Below are positions 36,114 through 49,100 of a DNA stretch of 64,000 nt, one piece after another; within the stretch, counting starts at the first letter, position 1; every line of letters begins with the position of its first letter. The stretch is taken from contig BRXU01000018.1 of NCBI GenBank assembly GCA_030267565.1, forward strand, positions 2,418,001 to 2,482,000, read 5' to 3'. Source of the DNA: Pleodorina starrii (taxonomy: Eukaryota > Chlorophyta > Chlorophyceae > Chlamydomonadales > Volvocaceae). Position numbers and translations under genes: made by a program. The notes under the pieces were generated by a model that saw nothing but the letters and a program-made list of their open reading frames with translations, was not told the DNA's origin and searched no databases.

Positions 36114-39100
36114 TCACAGGTCGTCGAAGGGCCGGGGCGCCGCCGCTGACGCACCCAGCCTGCCAGCCCCCGCTGACCCGGCCGACCGCTGATGTGGCGG
36201 CGGCGTCCCGGACCCTGCCGTACTAACCGACGCTGTCACAGGCCGAACCGTCGGCACCGCGAACTTGCTCTGACCGGGAGCTGACGTGGGTGGCGCCTGG
36301 CGCGGGAACATGACCCGCGGGTCAGGTCGGGAGGAAGCCGCGCCTCCCGCTCCGCTCCCTTGCCCCAGCTTAGTTGGCGGTGCCGCGCCGGGCGGCCCGT
36401 CCGCCGGCCGCTTTCCGCGCCCTGGTGGCGGCGACGATACCGATGATCCCGCGCCGCTGCTCACGCTGCCGGCCGGCGCCGGCGCTGAAATGCGCGACGC
36501 CGCCGCCGCCGCGACGGCCGCAGCGCGCGCCGCCACCTGCGGCTGCTGCGCTGGCACGTGCAGCCCCCTGCCGCTGCCGCTGCCAATGCCGACGCCCGTC
36601 CTGCCTAGCTGCCCCCCGGTGGCCTTGTTCAGCAGCGCTGCGCCCGCCAGGCTGCTGCTGCGCCCCATTGCGGCGCTGGGCACTGGCGCCGGCTTGACAA
36701 TGCGGGTGGTGGTGGTGGTGGTGGATCTGGGCTGCGCCTTCTTGACCAGTCCCAGCTCGCTGAGCAGTTTGAGTTGGGCGCCGGGTTTAGACATCAGGGA
36801 GCTGCGCGAGTCGGCGCGGGGCTTGTGGAGGTAGGCTGAGGAGAGGGAGGCAGACTGGTGCGCACCGCGGGAGCCGCCGGTGCTGCAGCGCGCCCGCTTG
36901 GCCGGGGCCAGCTTGTCAATCATCTGGCGGACAGGGGGAGGGAGGGGGCAGGGGCGGGGCAGGAAGGGGGGACAGGGGGGGTATTAATGATTAATGATGA
37001 CGCCAAAGCGGTGGAGGGGAGACGAGGTGAGAGGGGGGGACCGAGGGCTGATGCTGCAGCGCGTGGCGGGTTGGCCGATTGCGGATGTGGGCGGGCGAAG
37101 CAATGCCGGGGGGCCATCCGCGCTGAGCCGGTCAGCACCTGATCCTGATCCGGGGACCAGGGGACCAGCGGCGACTGTTGGCCCAATCGGAACGGCAGTC
37201 GAAAGGCGAAGCGGCATGTAAGATGTAACCCGGGAAACGCGCCCTCAGCCGACACCCGAACATGCCGGCCGGGTTGTCAGCTTGTCACGCTGCCCGACCA
37301 CATATGCCGCCTGGGATGGCGATGGTGAAATCGTCGGTATCTACCCCCCCCAGCTGCGTCAGGCTGTTGGCTCCGCCCTAGGCACTGGTGGGCACATGCA
37401 ACCGAGCATGCGGCGGCGGGCGGGTGTGGTACCGCCGCCGCTCATCCCGGGATGAATATGAGTATGGATATGGGGAGTGAAACGGGGGCGGAATTGCACT
37501 GCTCCGTGCGCGGAACCAACCGGCGCCTGCTGGTCCCCCAATATCGACGGCCCCACCACGGCGAGATCACCGACACTGCCCCCACGACCAGGAACAGCGG
37601 CGGCACCGGCGGCGCCCTCCCTCTCCCCCCCCTCCCCCCTCCCCCCGCCACCGCACTTTCGTACCTTGGCCTTGCGGCTCTCCTTGGCCTCCATCACCTG
37701 CTGGTTCGCCGCCGCGATGCGCTCCCGGGCGGCGGCGGACCGCTCCTCCATCTCCGCCTTGCGGTAAAAGTACAACCCGCGGTAATCGCCTGGAAGAGGA
37801 CGGGTGGACGTGGCTGCGTCAACTCCACAGGCGACGGGGCAATCCATCCAGGCACCCACGGCGCATGGCGAGGCCCAGCGCGGGTGGACTGCCGCCCGCC
37901 CGTGAACGAAGGGGAACGTGTACACGCACCGCTCCGCTCCGCTCTCCTCCCTTGACTCTCATCCCGCCACTGTCCCCGATTCTGGTCGTGCCGACCAGCT
38001 CGCGCCATCACCCACTCTACCGGTCCGTCCCTCGCCCCGTCTCCCGCCTCACCGGGCTCGTCGTCGATGCCCCGCGGGGGCTCATAGTCCACCGGCTTTT
38101 CGCTCTCCAGATCTTGAACCTGTTCCAGTCCAGCAGTCCAGCATCAGAAAGCGCCGTGATGGCAGCGGCAAGACGAATACAGCAGATTTACACGCGCCGT
38201 TCCACCTCGCGCCGTTTCATTGCGCCAGGGGATGGGGACACGACTCGTGGCTTGCCCGTGGAAGCACTCACGACCGGCAGGGCGAGCAGTACCGATGTGC
38301 CAAAAGGGCAGCACGACCTACCGGCAAGAGGCATCGCTCAAACATGCCCACGCATGTCCGATCTGTCCCGACAGCACCAAAGCCAGGGGGTGGTGCGGGT
38401 GATGCGCTCGCCTCTCTTACGGCGGGGACTGACCTGCTGTCCTCCGTCCCCAAGGTCGGCCTTCAAGTGCCGTTTCCACAGGTGCCACGTGTACCACTCT
38501 AGATTTCGGTCGCTCCCAACCCTACAGCACGCCCAAAGGCATGGGCGGGGGATAGGGACGGACATATGGAGGAGTTGTTTCTGTTTTGTGGACGGAAAAC
38601 ACGCCAAGCTTCCGCGCGTCTTGGCCCGTCCCTTGCCCCTGCTTCGGACATCCTGAAACGTCGTTCCACTAGGTCACGGCTCTCCAGCAGCTGGTGTCAA
38701 CCCTGACTGACTCCAGTACCCCCACCATGAGTCACTCAAAACCCCGGTATGACGGAACATACGAACACTTACAGCGTCTCATCTTCGATGCAGGCTAGCT
38801 GCTCGGGGCTGCAATGCCATGCTATTGCCCGGAGCGACTCGACGTCCATGAAGCCCACATCACCTGAAACCATCAAAATTGCATGCCATGACCTTGCGAG
38901 AGACGATGAGGATATTGATGCCTCGACCCAGCAGGCCAAAGGCCATTACAGCTGCTATGGCTTAACGCAACGCCCACGGACTGACGAGGCTGCATCAGCT
39001 TACCAAGGTACTGCCTGTACTTTTGAAGAGTCTTAACGCAACACTCGCGCAGCGAGGGGACGTGAACGGGCTTGGTAGCAACTGACGGTCGTGGCTGAAA

Positions 39101-39124
39101 GTCTGCATCATCAGCAGCTTCCAT
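36114..39124 (-). CDS. Elongin A-like protein with BC-box (6 exons)
   Basis: Predicted exons: 39124-39004, 38863-38773, 38521-38434, 38119-38053, 37789-37665 and 36923-36114. Phases agree, giving 433 residues. Elongin A binds Elongin C and acts in transcription elongation and as substrate adaptor of a cullin-based ubiquitin ligase for stalled RNA polymerase II. Seen: a perfect BC-box SLRECCVKTL at residues 24-33, followed by the Elongin A domain: LGDVGFMDVESLRAIAWHCS, then PEQLACIEDETL and WHLWKRHLKADLGD. A basic/charged coiled region follows (GLYFYRKAEMEERSAAARER... then ESRKAK), and then KMIDKLAPAKRAR. The last exon encodes about 250 disordered residues rich in Ala/Ser/Pro/Gly with a Thr run (TTTTTT). 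In animals an N-terminal TFIIS-like domain precedes the BC-box; here the BC-box is almost at the N-terminus, as in plant and fungal forms. Confidence 0.82.
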
Positions 39125-39983
39125 CCCTCCCCGTAGCTGGATAAACCGTAGTCAGAGCAAAAGGATAGAAAGATGGCAGATGCAACGCACGATTAGACGA
39201 ATTGGAACGAATTATAGACGTTGTCACAGGCTACCTGGGCGCATCAATAGCACTGCCTCATTGAACAGTCGGTGCTAGTTCATTGTGTCAATGCTCACAT
39301 TGTGGTCTGCGAGAGTTGTGCTTAGTTGCTCAAATTGGCTCCGGAACCAGTTTCCTTTCAAACCCTGGGACCGCTTGCTGCATATATACAAAATCCGTCT
39401 TCGCAACTATGACAGTTCATAGCAATAACCAATGAGAGGCATGGGACCCTATGGTTGCGTCGCCCCGTTCATGTCGCCCCGTTCGTCACAGCCGAGGTCA
39501 TCCCGCGTCGCGCCCGGGAAGGAGCCGAGTAGCACATAAGCAAGGACGTCGACTCATGCATACAATTACTCGTCGATATTTTTAAATCATTAATTATGAG
39601 GTATTGCGGCAGCCCTCGCCAGCATAGAGAGCAGCTGAACGACGACAGTTGCCCAGCCCGCTATCGCCCTCCACACAGGTTCACAAGGCACGTCTCGTTA
39701 AAGGAACATGAAACCCAATACCGGCATGCCCATGTCAAAACTTTTGCATGTTTCAGGGTGCCATATCATGCCAGATAGATGGTGGGACAACCGGTACCCA
39801 CACCGCCCGCCCAGTAACAAACGGCGTAAGAGAAACCGCACGTTTCACCACCCAGCACGATTGAGTTTTGCATGAGCACCGAAGGGCAGTGCTGGATGGG
39901 GCCGTCGGCATGAGCTCTTCTTCACTGCGCCCTTCTAGCGCAATGAAGACGCAACGCTCTTCACTGTAGGTACCCCACACAAA
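39125..39983. other. intergenic region 5' of the Elongin A-like gene
   Basis: Promoter and 5'UTR of the Elongin A-like gene should be at the left end. A duplicated CATGTCGCCCCGTTC / GTCGCCCCGTTC pair lies at 39469-39486. No exon is seen. Confidence 0.4.
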
Positions 39984-40586
39984 TTACTGCAAACGCTCTT
40001 GATCGGGCCCAGTAGGGCTGCCCTCTTGCTGCGCGTCACAGCTCTCCTCGGGAGCGGAGGGAGCGGTCGCCTCTGCCCCAGCCACTGCCTCTTGCTGCCC
40101 GCCATTTGCGGCCGGGCTGTCAACCTGGTCGACCACGCCAGCGCCGCCGACCTCAACAGCAGACCCCCCTGTGGTGGCGGCGATGTCATTGCCTGGCATC
40201 GACGCCTCCGCGCCGGTCGACGCTAGGCATTTGCTGCTGCCGCGGCTGGCTTGGCGGGAGAGCCTTCGAGACAGGAAGCGGTGCACCGCAACCTTTTGCA
40301 TCTCAGGCATCGGTGTCGCCTCGTCGCCGCTGTCGTCCAGGCACGACGCCAACAGGTCGCCCTGGGAGCGCAAGAGCGCTGCAGCGTCGTTCAGGCCCTG
40401 CACAGCCGCAAGACTTCTGTCGATGGATGCTTGCTTTGCAAGAGCCCTGGCAGTCGTGTCAACGTTCTTGTGACCAGCAGCAGCCATTTGCGCAAGAGAC
40501 ACGTCGGGTCCTCGCCCAAAGTATTCAGTGTTTGGATTATTCGGAACAATCAATTGATTGTCTGGGTTTAGTTGCGCACCAAACAT
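39984..40586 (-). CDS. unrecognised protein, 200 residues or C-terminal exon of one
   Basis: The frame is open on the minus strand from a codon just after 40688 to TAA at 39984; the first in-frame ATG is at 40586. Composition looks coding: a first half with mixed residues (LNPDNQLIVPNNPNTEYFGR, then KNVDTTARALAKQ and SIDRSLAAVQGLNDAAALLR followed by SQGDLL), and an acidic Ala/Gly/Glu/Gln-rich tail. The Ala/Leu heptad-like helix ending in QGDLL is faintly like the Qb-SNARE helix of SNAP25-type proteins, but this is only a visual resemblance. The frame upstream of 40586 (RYNAACCGYLHWLD) is also open and could be a real exon beginning after a CCAG acceptor near 40677. No upstream exons could be identified, so it may be a single exon gene, a last exon, or a fragment. 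Confidence 0.4.
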   Translation of the reverse strand: MFGAQLNPDNQLIVPNNPNTEYFGRGPDVSLAQMAAAGHKNVDTTARALAKQASIDRSLAAVQGLNDAAALLRSQGDLLASCLDDSGDEATPMPEMQKVAVHRFLSRRLSRQASRGSSKCLASTGAEASMPGNDIAATTGGSAVEVGGAGVVDQVDSPAANGGQQEAVAGAEATAPSAPEESCDAQQEGSPTGPDQERLQ

Positions 40587-40689
40587 GTCCAACCAGTGAA
40601 GATAGCCACAGCAGGCAGCGTTGTAACGTCGTACAAAGGTGAAAAGCTGTCCACTGCGACAATGCTTGATTTCTTGCCCTGGAACCAAT

Positions 40690-43133
40690 TATCTCTGTTT
40701 GGCTGGGTTGATGAACAACAAAACATAACCGCATTCAGGACAATCAAGGCAAAACCCTCAAAAACCGCCTAGTTACCAGGAGTTACCCACGAGTGCTGTA
40801 TACGTCCGAAGCTCGGTTGGAGAAACCCCTATCCAAATCTAAGCACGATAACTAGACTATTAATCGAAATACATGCGGCGGAGCCTCGGGGAAAGAGAGT
40901 ACTGAACGCGGTTTCACTGATATGACACTTAGCGTCATAATAAACGTGAACGCGGTCCAACAAGACGCTTTCGGGGCGCCCACGTTGGCAAAAAAGAAAT
41001 CCTCAACATCAAAAAGTGATCGAGGCGGTGGTTATGTGCCCCGGTAGAAGGCAGCATTGTGCGCAGGACCTACCGTGTCGAAACAGCCTGTAAGAGAGCT
41101 GCAGGCCAGTTGCCAACGTCACTGACACAACATGGCCTCGCTGCAAATTTTGGCAGCTACGATCGAAACTTCCAGCGGTGAGCCTCACCAGGGAGTACAG
41201 CGGGGGGTAGGTGGGATCTGGCCGACACCGGCTCGCGACGTCCCTGCACACTGACCCGGGCCCCCCGGCACCATCCAGCTGTCGATTCGCCGAAGCAGAC
41301 ACCGCTTGGCGAAGATTCCGGTATCCGTTCGGTGCGCATCGTCCGCTTGCAGTCCTCTAACCGGCCCTGTTCCTGAAGGATGAGGCGATGAGGCGATGAG
41401 GCCCCCCTTCGTTGAGCGACTGCGAGTTGGCACCGCTTGGTCGCGCATGCTTCCGGGGGTGTGCCGGGCTGTCGTACTTCTCATGCGGGAGCTGCGTGTC
41501 CCGGGACGACTTCGGAAGTGGACCCCGCGTCAGCAATCTGTCGGTCGTGTCCATCCCCCCCCCCCCCGTGCAAACCCAGCTAGCCCGGGTGCGTGGCATC
41601 ACGCATCAGCCGTGCGTGGTCGTGCGTAGCATCAGCAGGGGCAGGGTCAACAGCCCGCCGGCAGCCGTTGAGTGAAGGACATGCGTGTATGTCACCGGGC
41701 AGGGCTGCTGCTGACAAGTACCGGTAAAGCTCACTGTTTTCGATGTCAGCGGTATCGGCGCAGCTGGGTTTAGGGAAGCAGCCTGATTTCCGTACGGTAT
41801 GTATCAGCAGCAGCCTGAGTAGCGGGGCCCTTTGGCGTCTGTCCAAGTTGGGGGGTTGGGGGGAAGTCCCTCCGCTTACTGCCTGTACAGCCCAGCCAAC
41901 ACACACCCCAGAGGAGTATCAATACGGCATAACACTTCGGACCGGCCTGTCTTTGGTCTGCTGCAAAACCCATCCAGCACATCACGAACATCACAACGCA
42001 ACTCATTACAGTCCCTTCCGCACCAGGCCACGAAGAGGAGGCTCGAGCCCCTCCTTCCTTTCAAGCAATCCAATAGGACAACGAAAGGCACGCACCGGTG
42101 TTACAACAAATGATAACAACCCATAACAACACCGACCCACGGGTCGCAGCTTGGGAGTACCGTGGGTGTGGCTCCCATAAATTCGAATCACCGGATTCGG
42201 AGGACCATCTCCCTATCTGCTCCCCGCGACAACCTGGATCCGTCCACCACCCCCGTGCAGCAGCCTGGGTGGATCCCCGCCCTCATCCGTGAACTGCGTC
42301 CGATGGGTGCTGAGCAGCGCAGGACACAGCGCGTCGACAGCAACAGCAACAGTAACCGCAGCCACAACTGGCGTGAAACCTGCAGAACGCTGCAGCGGGC
42401 GCTGCAGCTGCGATAGCTGAAGCGCGGGGTCCCGTGCTCCCCCCTCCCCTCCCCTCCCCGGGGGGGGGGCAATGGCAGCCGTGGATCCCAGAGCGCTGAT
42501 GAATGGGACGCCGCAATGGTGTACTACAGCACTAGCCCCGACAGAAGCGACATCGGAGGGCGGCGGTTCACAAGCATCCGCTTATTGGTACGCCCGGCAG
42601 GGGTCGGGGGCTGCGTACAGGTCTTGTGCTGGGTCTGCTGTCGAACGTGCGTAACACTCGAGTTGTGCCGCCCGCAGAAACCACATATTTACCGGTTTAT
42701 TATCTTCAGGTATCTTGACACCCGGGTAGATGCACCACCCACCGTGCAGCTCTCAGCGCACACACACACACACATGGGGGCATGCGGGCATGGGGGCAGC
42801 ACTCGCCACGTCACACCCAACTCCACAGGCTCCACACGCATCCTCCTCCTTCCACCCTTCCCTCCCTCCCTCCCTCCCTCCCTCCCTCCCTCCCTGTATC
42901 CCTCCCTCCCTCCCTCCCTCCATTTCTGCCGCAGCGGGCATCAAACCAATACGTGTCTCATACAAATTGCATGGCGCGCGTCGCTGCGCACCCCTCTCAC
43001 GCATCCGATCCTTGCACCCGGTCATCTCATCATGAGAGGGAGGGGTGCATTCCCGGCACCACGGAAACACCGGGCGGCCGCCCCCGACCCTCCTCGCCCT
43101 CAACGCGTAGGGGAATTAGTTGTGCAGCCGCCT
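40690..43133. other. intergenic region, base composition changes here
   Basis: No exon recognised. The 3'UTR of the leucine-rich-repeat gene should enter from the right; the nearest minus-strand TGTAA candidates are near 42099 and 42006. Around 42.4 kb the sequence switches to long C/G runs and pyrimidine microsatellites. Confidence 0.35.
42858..42921. repeat. (CCCT)n microsatellite
   Basis: About nine CCCT units, a short GTATC interruption, then about five more. It lies just downstream of the leucine-rich-repeat gene stop codon, probably in its 3'UTR. Confidence 0.85.
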
Positions 43134-46100
43134 TCATTTCTTCGTTGGCGTGCCGCCCCCTACTGCCTTGGCTCTCACTGCTCCCACGTCGCTGCCCGAC
43201 ACCGATCCGCGAATGTCCACCGGTCCCCACACCTTTTCCAGGGTGGCTGGCAGGCGGCCCAGGGAGCCGAGGGCGGGGTTGTCGGCGATGATGATGCCGC
43301 CTGCACCTGCACAGGCGGGGAGGACAGGCGACCACCATATGTGTGCGTGCGTGCGTGCGTGCGTGCGAGTGTGGAGTCGTGTTGTGTCGTCCCGTCTCAC
43401 TGATGTGCTGTATCCATACCGGTGCACTCTGCGGCTCTGCGTGCCCGGTGCGTGAGCGGACTCCCTCGCCTCCCCTCCCCTGGCCCCAGTGAGGGGAACA
43501 CCAGCTAGTCACAGCTCCACAGTCGAAACCCCCCCTGGAGTCGCCTCATGCCCACCCACCCACCTGCCCACCCCTCCGGTACCCGCCCGACCCACCCAAC
43601 CCCCGGTTAGCCTCCCCTGGTCACCCATCCTACAACCCCTGAACCCCCCTACTCATCCAGCACGCCTCCTCACCCCCCCCAGCCTCCCAGCCTCCTCACC
43701 CCCCAGCCTCCCGGCCTCCCCCACCCCCCCAGCTCCCGCCTCACCCACTCTCTTGAGGCTGCCATCCAGGTCCTGCAGCGAGTGCAGCTGCGGGTTGCGA
43801 GCAACCACCAGCTTGTCCCCCACATCGGTCAGGGAGACCAGCCCCACCAGGGTCTTGAGGTTGGGGTTGTCACTGATGGACAGCAGCGAGCCGACCTTGC
43901 GAACACCGTCTGGCGGGGGACGAGGACGAGGAGGAGGAGGAGGAGGAGGAGGGCTTTCAGCGCTTCCCGCAGCAGCAACGCGAAGGGCGCACCGGAAGTG
44001 GTACCGAGCGCGCAGGAGAGGGAAGCGGCCTCACGCTCAGCAGGCGGCTCTCTGTGCGCACCAGTGACCTCTCTACACCCCTCCTCAGTTCCTCTGCCGG
44101 GCAACAACCCCTTCCCTTCCACCCCATCTCCCCTTCCCCCCGACCCCCGCCCCGACCCCACCCGCCCCGCCCCTACTCACTGAGTCCGGTGAGGTCCTTG
44201 AGTCCGGCACACGAGGACACCACCAGGTTGATCCCCACGGAGGTGAGGTTGGTGAGGGGCGCCAGGGAGGGCAGGGAGGGGTTGCCGGTGATGTGCAGGT
44301 CGGAAGAGACCGAGGCCAGGCGGGACAGACCCGACACGTCCGAGAGAGCGTCGTTCCACAGAAGCGACACGGAGCCGCCTGGCGAGGTGGGGGTGGGGGT
44401 GAGGGGTGAGGGGTGGGGGTAAAGGGGTGAAGGGGCGAGGAGAGGGGGGAGGGAGAGGTTGGGGCTGAGGAGAGGGGTTGAGCTAGCGCGCGAAGCCATG
44501 ATCGGGAGGACTGGATGTGCCGTTCATGGGATGGGTTGGGTTGAGTTGGGTTGGGTGGACGCCCTCACACCTTCGTCCCCTCCTTACCCGCCCGCGCATG
44601 CCCTCCTCCTCCCCTCCTCCCCTCTTTCAGTCCACCTACCCAACTAGTGCTTCGTTTTTGCAACCCCTCCCACCCTACACACACAAAAACCGTCAATAAC
44701 CTCACTCACTTGGCTTGTCATTGCGTCGCGTGCAGCAACAAGATCCCCAGAAACCACTCACGGGGGGGGGGGTGACATTGGCTCCCCCCCCCTACCCCCG
44801 ACCCCGACCCCGACTCCGACTCACTCACCCACACTGGACAGCGCTCTGAGGCCCGACGTGGAGGCCAGCTGAGTCATGTTCTTAAGCACCAACTCGCCGT
44901 ATACCGTACGTACGGCAGACAGGCCATCAAGGTCCTTGACGTACGGCATCTCTTGCAGGTGGAGGGCCCCACCCACGCTGCGGAGGGTCTGCGGGGTGAC
45001 ACCCGGGAGGGAGGAGGGAAGAAGGGGACGGGGTGGAGCTTGACGGCGGTTCCGGAACCCAGGGTCGCGAGGTAAGGTGAGGGCTTTAGGGTTTTGTGGG
45101 GTTATGTGGCTGAGGTACACGCACGCCAGGCACACTGCCGCCAGGGTTTCGCCGACAAGACACACAGCAGTCACCGGACCGACCGACCGCCAGGCAGGCA
45201 GTCAGTCACCGGTCCCTGCCGGCCCCTGCCGGCCCCTGCCGGCCCCTGCCGGCCCCTGCCGGCCGGGTGAGTGGTGATGGGCGCAGGCGGCACTGCGCGG
45301 TTGCGCTGGTGCTCGATCCCACAAACGGTGAAGAAGCGCTCAGGAAACTGTCCGGGGCCCCCCCACCCACCCCCCGCCCCCGCCCCCCACTGCCCCCCCG
45401 CCCCCCCGCCCCCCCCCCGCCCCCACTGCCCCCCCCCCACTTCTCCCCCCGGGCCCCACCTTTAGCCCCGCCAGGTCCCACATGGCGGTGTTGCCCCGCA
45501 TGTACAGGTCCGTGTAGACGGAGGTCAGGGGCCCCAGTCCCCGAGTTGACTGCAGGGAGGCGCAGAAGAGGACGTTGAGGTCGCCCCTCAGTGTGGTCAG
45601 GGAGGTGAGGCCGGTGAGGTTGCGAAGCTGGGGGAGGTAGGCCAGGCTCAGGCCGCCAGCGTACTGGGAAAGGGGAAAGGGGAGGGGGAGGGGGGGGGAA
45701 GGGGGGAGGGGGCGGGAGAGAGAGGGGGAGGGAGAGGGAGGGTTAGGGATAGGAAATGCGGTTTTCACAAACTGGGAGGTTGGGGTTTGGGGGTTAAAGG
45801 CGTGAAATACAAGTCGTGAGTTGTTGTCGCGCACACAAACCGTTGGACGACCCCCGTACTGCGACTTCCAAATTCGTGTGGGGGACCCGGAGGACGCCGA
45901 CCATTGCACCGCTCACTCCCGCCCGGCCGCCGCATGTGAGAACCACACGTGCGTGTGTTTGTGTGTGTGTGTGTGTATGTGCAGTACGGTGCCGGAAGAG
46001 TGGCAGTGATTGGCGGTAGTGACAGTTCACGACCTGGGAGGGCTGCCGGAACAGGGACACAGTCGTCAGCTGCCAGGTGCCGGTTTCGGAGCGACACGGC

Positions 46101-49100
46101 ACCCAAACGGCCCACCGAACCAACCTCCACCCCACCAACCCACGAACCACGACCCCCTTAATAACGACCTCCCCCCCCCCCACCCCACACGCAGAGCACC
46201 CAGCTTTACCCTTCACCCCCCACCCCGCCCCCACCCCTCGGACAACTCACTGCGGGCTACTGACCCGCCGACCCACCCCCCTGCCGTACTCCCCCCTGCC
46301 GTACTCCCCTACCGTCAAGCTATCCAGCCCCTGCAGTGTTTCCAGTGCGCTGCGGCCGTCCGGAGATCCAAGTACGAGTATTTCGCCGTACACTGCCGTA
46401 AGTCCCGCCAGCGGGTTCAGGCTCCTGCCGAGGTCCCGTGTTGACCAAATGACCAGTGAGCCGCTGCAGGGAGGGAGGGGGGAGGAGGGGAGGGAGGGGG
46501 AGGGGATGAGAGCCCAAGGTTATCTGACAGGCTGACAGCCCTCGTGGAACCGAAATGCCAGCATACCGTAGCATTGATGTGGAGGAAGGGGTCGGGGGTC
46601 TCAGCCCGCCCACCGTGTGCATGCAAGTTACCCATGCATGTATGTACGCAGGTGGGCGGGCTGAGAGCCAGCTGCTGGGCCCACGTGGTTCGAGTCCGAT
46701 CGGATCTGAGTGGGCCCTGGGTCTTGGGTGAAGGATCCCGGGAGGGAATGTACCCTCTGCACACACAGCACCACGACAATCTATCAGCCGTACACAACCC
46801 CGCAGCACCAAACACCGCGGATAATGGGGCAGGTCGTCATCGCATGCACACAAACACACGTGCAGTGATGTAATAGGTTCTGTACATCATCGGGCCGTTC
46901 ATTGCCCAGCCAGTCAGTCAGTCAGTCAGTCAGTCAGTCAGTCAGTCAGTGGGTGCTGCAGCGTCGCGGCCGGGCGGGCGGATGGCGCCAGGAAGGGGAT
47001 AGCATACGGGGATATGGGAGGGAGGGAGGGACGGACGGAGGGACGGACGGACGGACGGAGGGAGGGGTGGGCGTGGAGGTCGGGCGGCGGATCCATCGTC
47101 CACCGCCCATCACCCGGTGGGATAGACCCGGCCGGATGGCGGGTCTCGCCCCGGCACCCACCCCGCAAATGATGCACCTCTCAAACCCTAAGTAAGCCCC
47201 TTCGCCCACCCAGCCACCCAGCCACCCAGCCACCCAGCCACCCAGCCACCCAGCCACCCAGCCACCCAGCCACCCAGCCACCCAGCCACCCAGCCACCCA
47301 GCCACCCAGCCACCCAGCCACCCAGCCACCCAGCCACCCAGCCACCCAGCCACCCAGCCACCCAGCCACCCAGCCACCCAGCCACCCAGCCACCCAGCCA
47401 CCCAGCCACCCAGCCACCCAGCCACCCAGCCACCCAGCCACCCAGCCACCCAGCCACCCAGCCACCCAGCCACCCAGCCACCCAGCCACCCAGCCACCCA
47501 GCCACCCAGCCACCCAGCCACCCAGCCACCCAGCCACCCAGCCACCCAGCCACCTAGCCACCCAGCCACCCAGCCACCCCGCAAATCCATCTCGTGGCTT
47601 ACGTGACGACGGATAGCTGTGACGCGGCGCCATCAGCGCCGTACAAGTCTACGTATCGGGTGTTGTACTCCCGGATGTCGAATCGCTCCAGGGGCGGAAC
47701 AAATTCTTCCAACCAATCGGTCACGTCCTCACTGCCGTACAACGCACCGGGACATGGAAAAGGGTGTTGGGGGGGAGAGGGTGGGGTTTAAGACTTCTAG
47801 TAAGGGGTGTGAAGGTGGGGAGGGCCGAGTTGGGCCCGGGCGCGAATATGGCAGTATGGCAGACGGGATGTGGGGCCGCAAGGGGGGGAAGTGTAGCCAA
47901 GCCAAGCCAAAGTGTACGCAGACGTCTCGCCGGTGTGAGGGACGCGGGGCGGGGGCGGGAGGCGGGGGCGAGGATGAGGCCGCAAGCCCGCGCTCGTCCT
48001 CGTGACGTGTTGCGGTCGGCGGGTTGGGGGTTGGGATCTGGCGCTCGCGGGGTCCGGTATCCGGGTTAGGGCTGAGGCTCCCCCACCCCGCCCTTCCCAG
48101 TTCCCACCCGGCATTATGCCCCCGGTCAGTCAGTCAGCCCCACGCTCACAAGGCCGGTGGCGTCCCACTGTACAGCAGCACCACACTCTTGTCAGCGGTG
48201 GGGAACGCGCCACCAGTACCGGGGCCGCCAGAGGTGACAGCCGCCTTCGTCGCAGTCGCCGCCACTCCCTCTGCCAAGGCACCAGCACTAGCCGCGCCGG
48301 GCGCAGCCGCGCCAGTGGCCGCTGCCCCCGCTGCTGCCCCTGCTGCTGCGCCGGTTGCCGCTCCCGGTGTTGCGGTTGCTGGTGGCGGCCCTATCTTCAC
48401 CGTTGGCGACAGCTCCAGCTTCACATCCCCGTTGTTGACCTCCCTGAGCCCCCCTCCGATGCTGACCAGGGAGGTGAGGCCGAGCAGGTTGGTTAGCTTG
48501 CCGTTGCCGGTGGCCAGAAGCCGCCCGCCGATGGTGCGAACATTCTGGAGGGAGGGGGGCAGTCGTGTGTCAATGTGTGACAGTGGGGGTAACAGGGCAG
48601 ACCCGACGGAGGGTGAGGGGGAGGTGAGATCGTTAAGACGTCGCGAAGGGGGCCCCTGATTCCCCCGGGCCGCATTGGGGCCCTTCCCTCCCCTTTGAAG
48701 CTGTGACCCCTCGGCCCCGCCGTGCCGCGCCCGGCCCCGCACCCCGGCAGAGACCCCGCCCCGCCGCCCCCCTCACCAACTACTCCTGCCCACGCACCGC
48801 AGATTCGTCCCACACAACACAACACCCACACAGCGCTTTTGCTCCTTCCTAAGACCTCCCTCCTCTGTTTCTTCCCTCACATCACTCAACACACGCACCG
48901 CTCCCCCCCCGGTTCTGCCCTCGCGCCCCACACCCCATCCTATCAGCTCTTCTCCCCCCCCCCACCACCACACTCTCCCAGGCGCTCCCCCCCCCCCGCC
49001 CACCTGCAGCCCCCCCACAGAGTCGAGCACCATATTTGACAGCAGCAGCAGATCCCCCCCGATACCGCTCAGCCCCTCCAGCCCCGTCAGGCTCCTCAGC

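Noticed and set aside
47207..47577. Possible CRISPR-like array
   Set aside because: The unit is only 8 bp and contiguous, with no spacers, and the genome is eukaryotic.
46946..47633. Several long minus-strand open frames encoding repeats of GWVAGWLG
   Set aside because: They are the translation of the 8-bp minisatellite, which is stop-free in every minus frame, and they lie in an intron of the leucine-rich-repeat gene.
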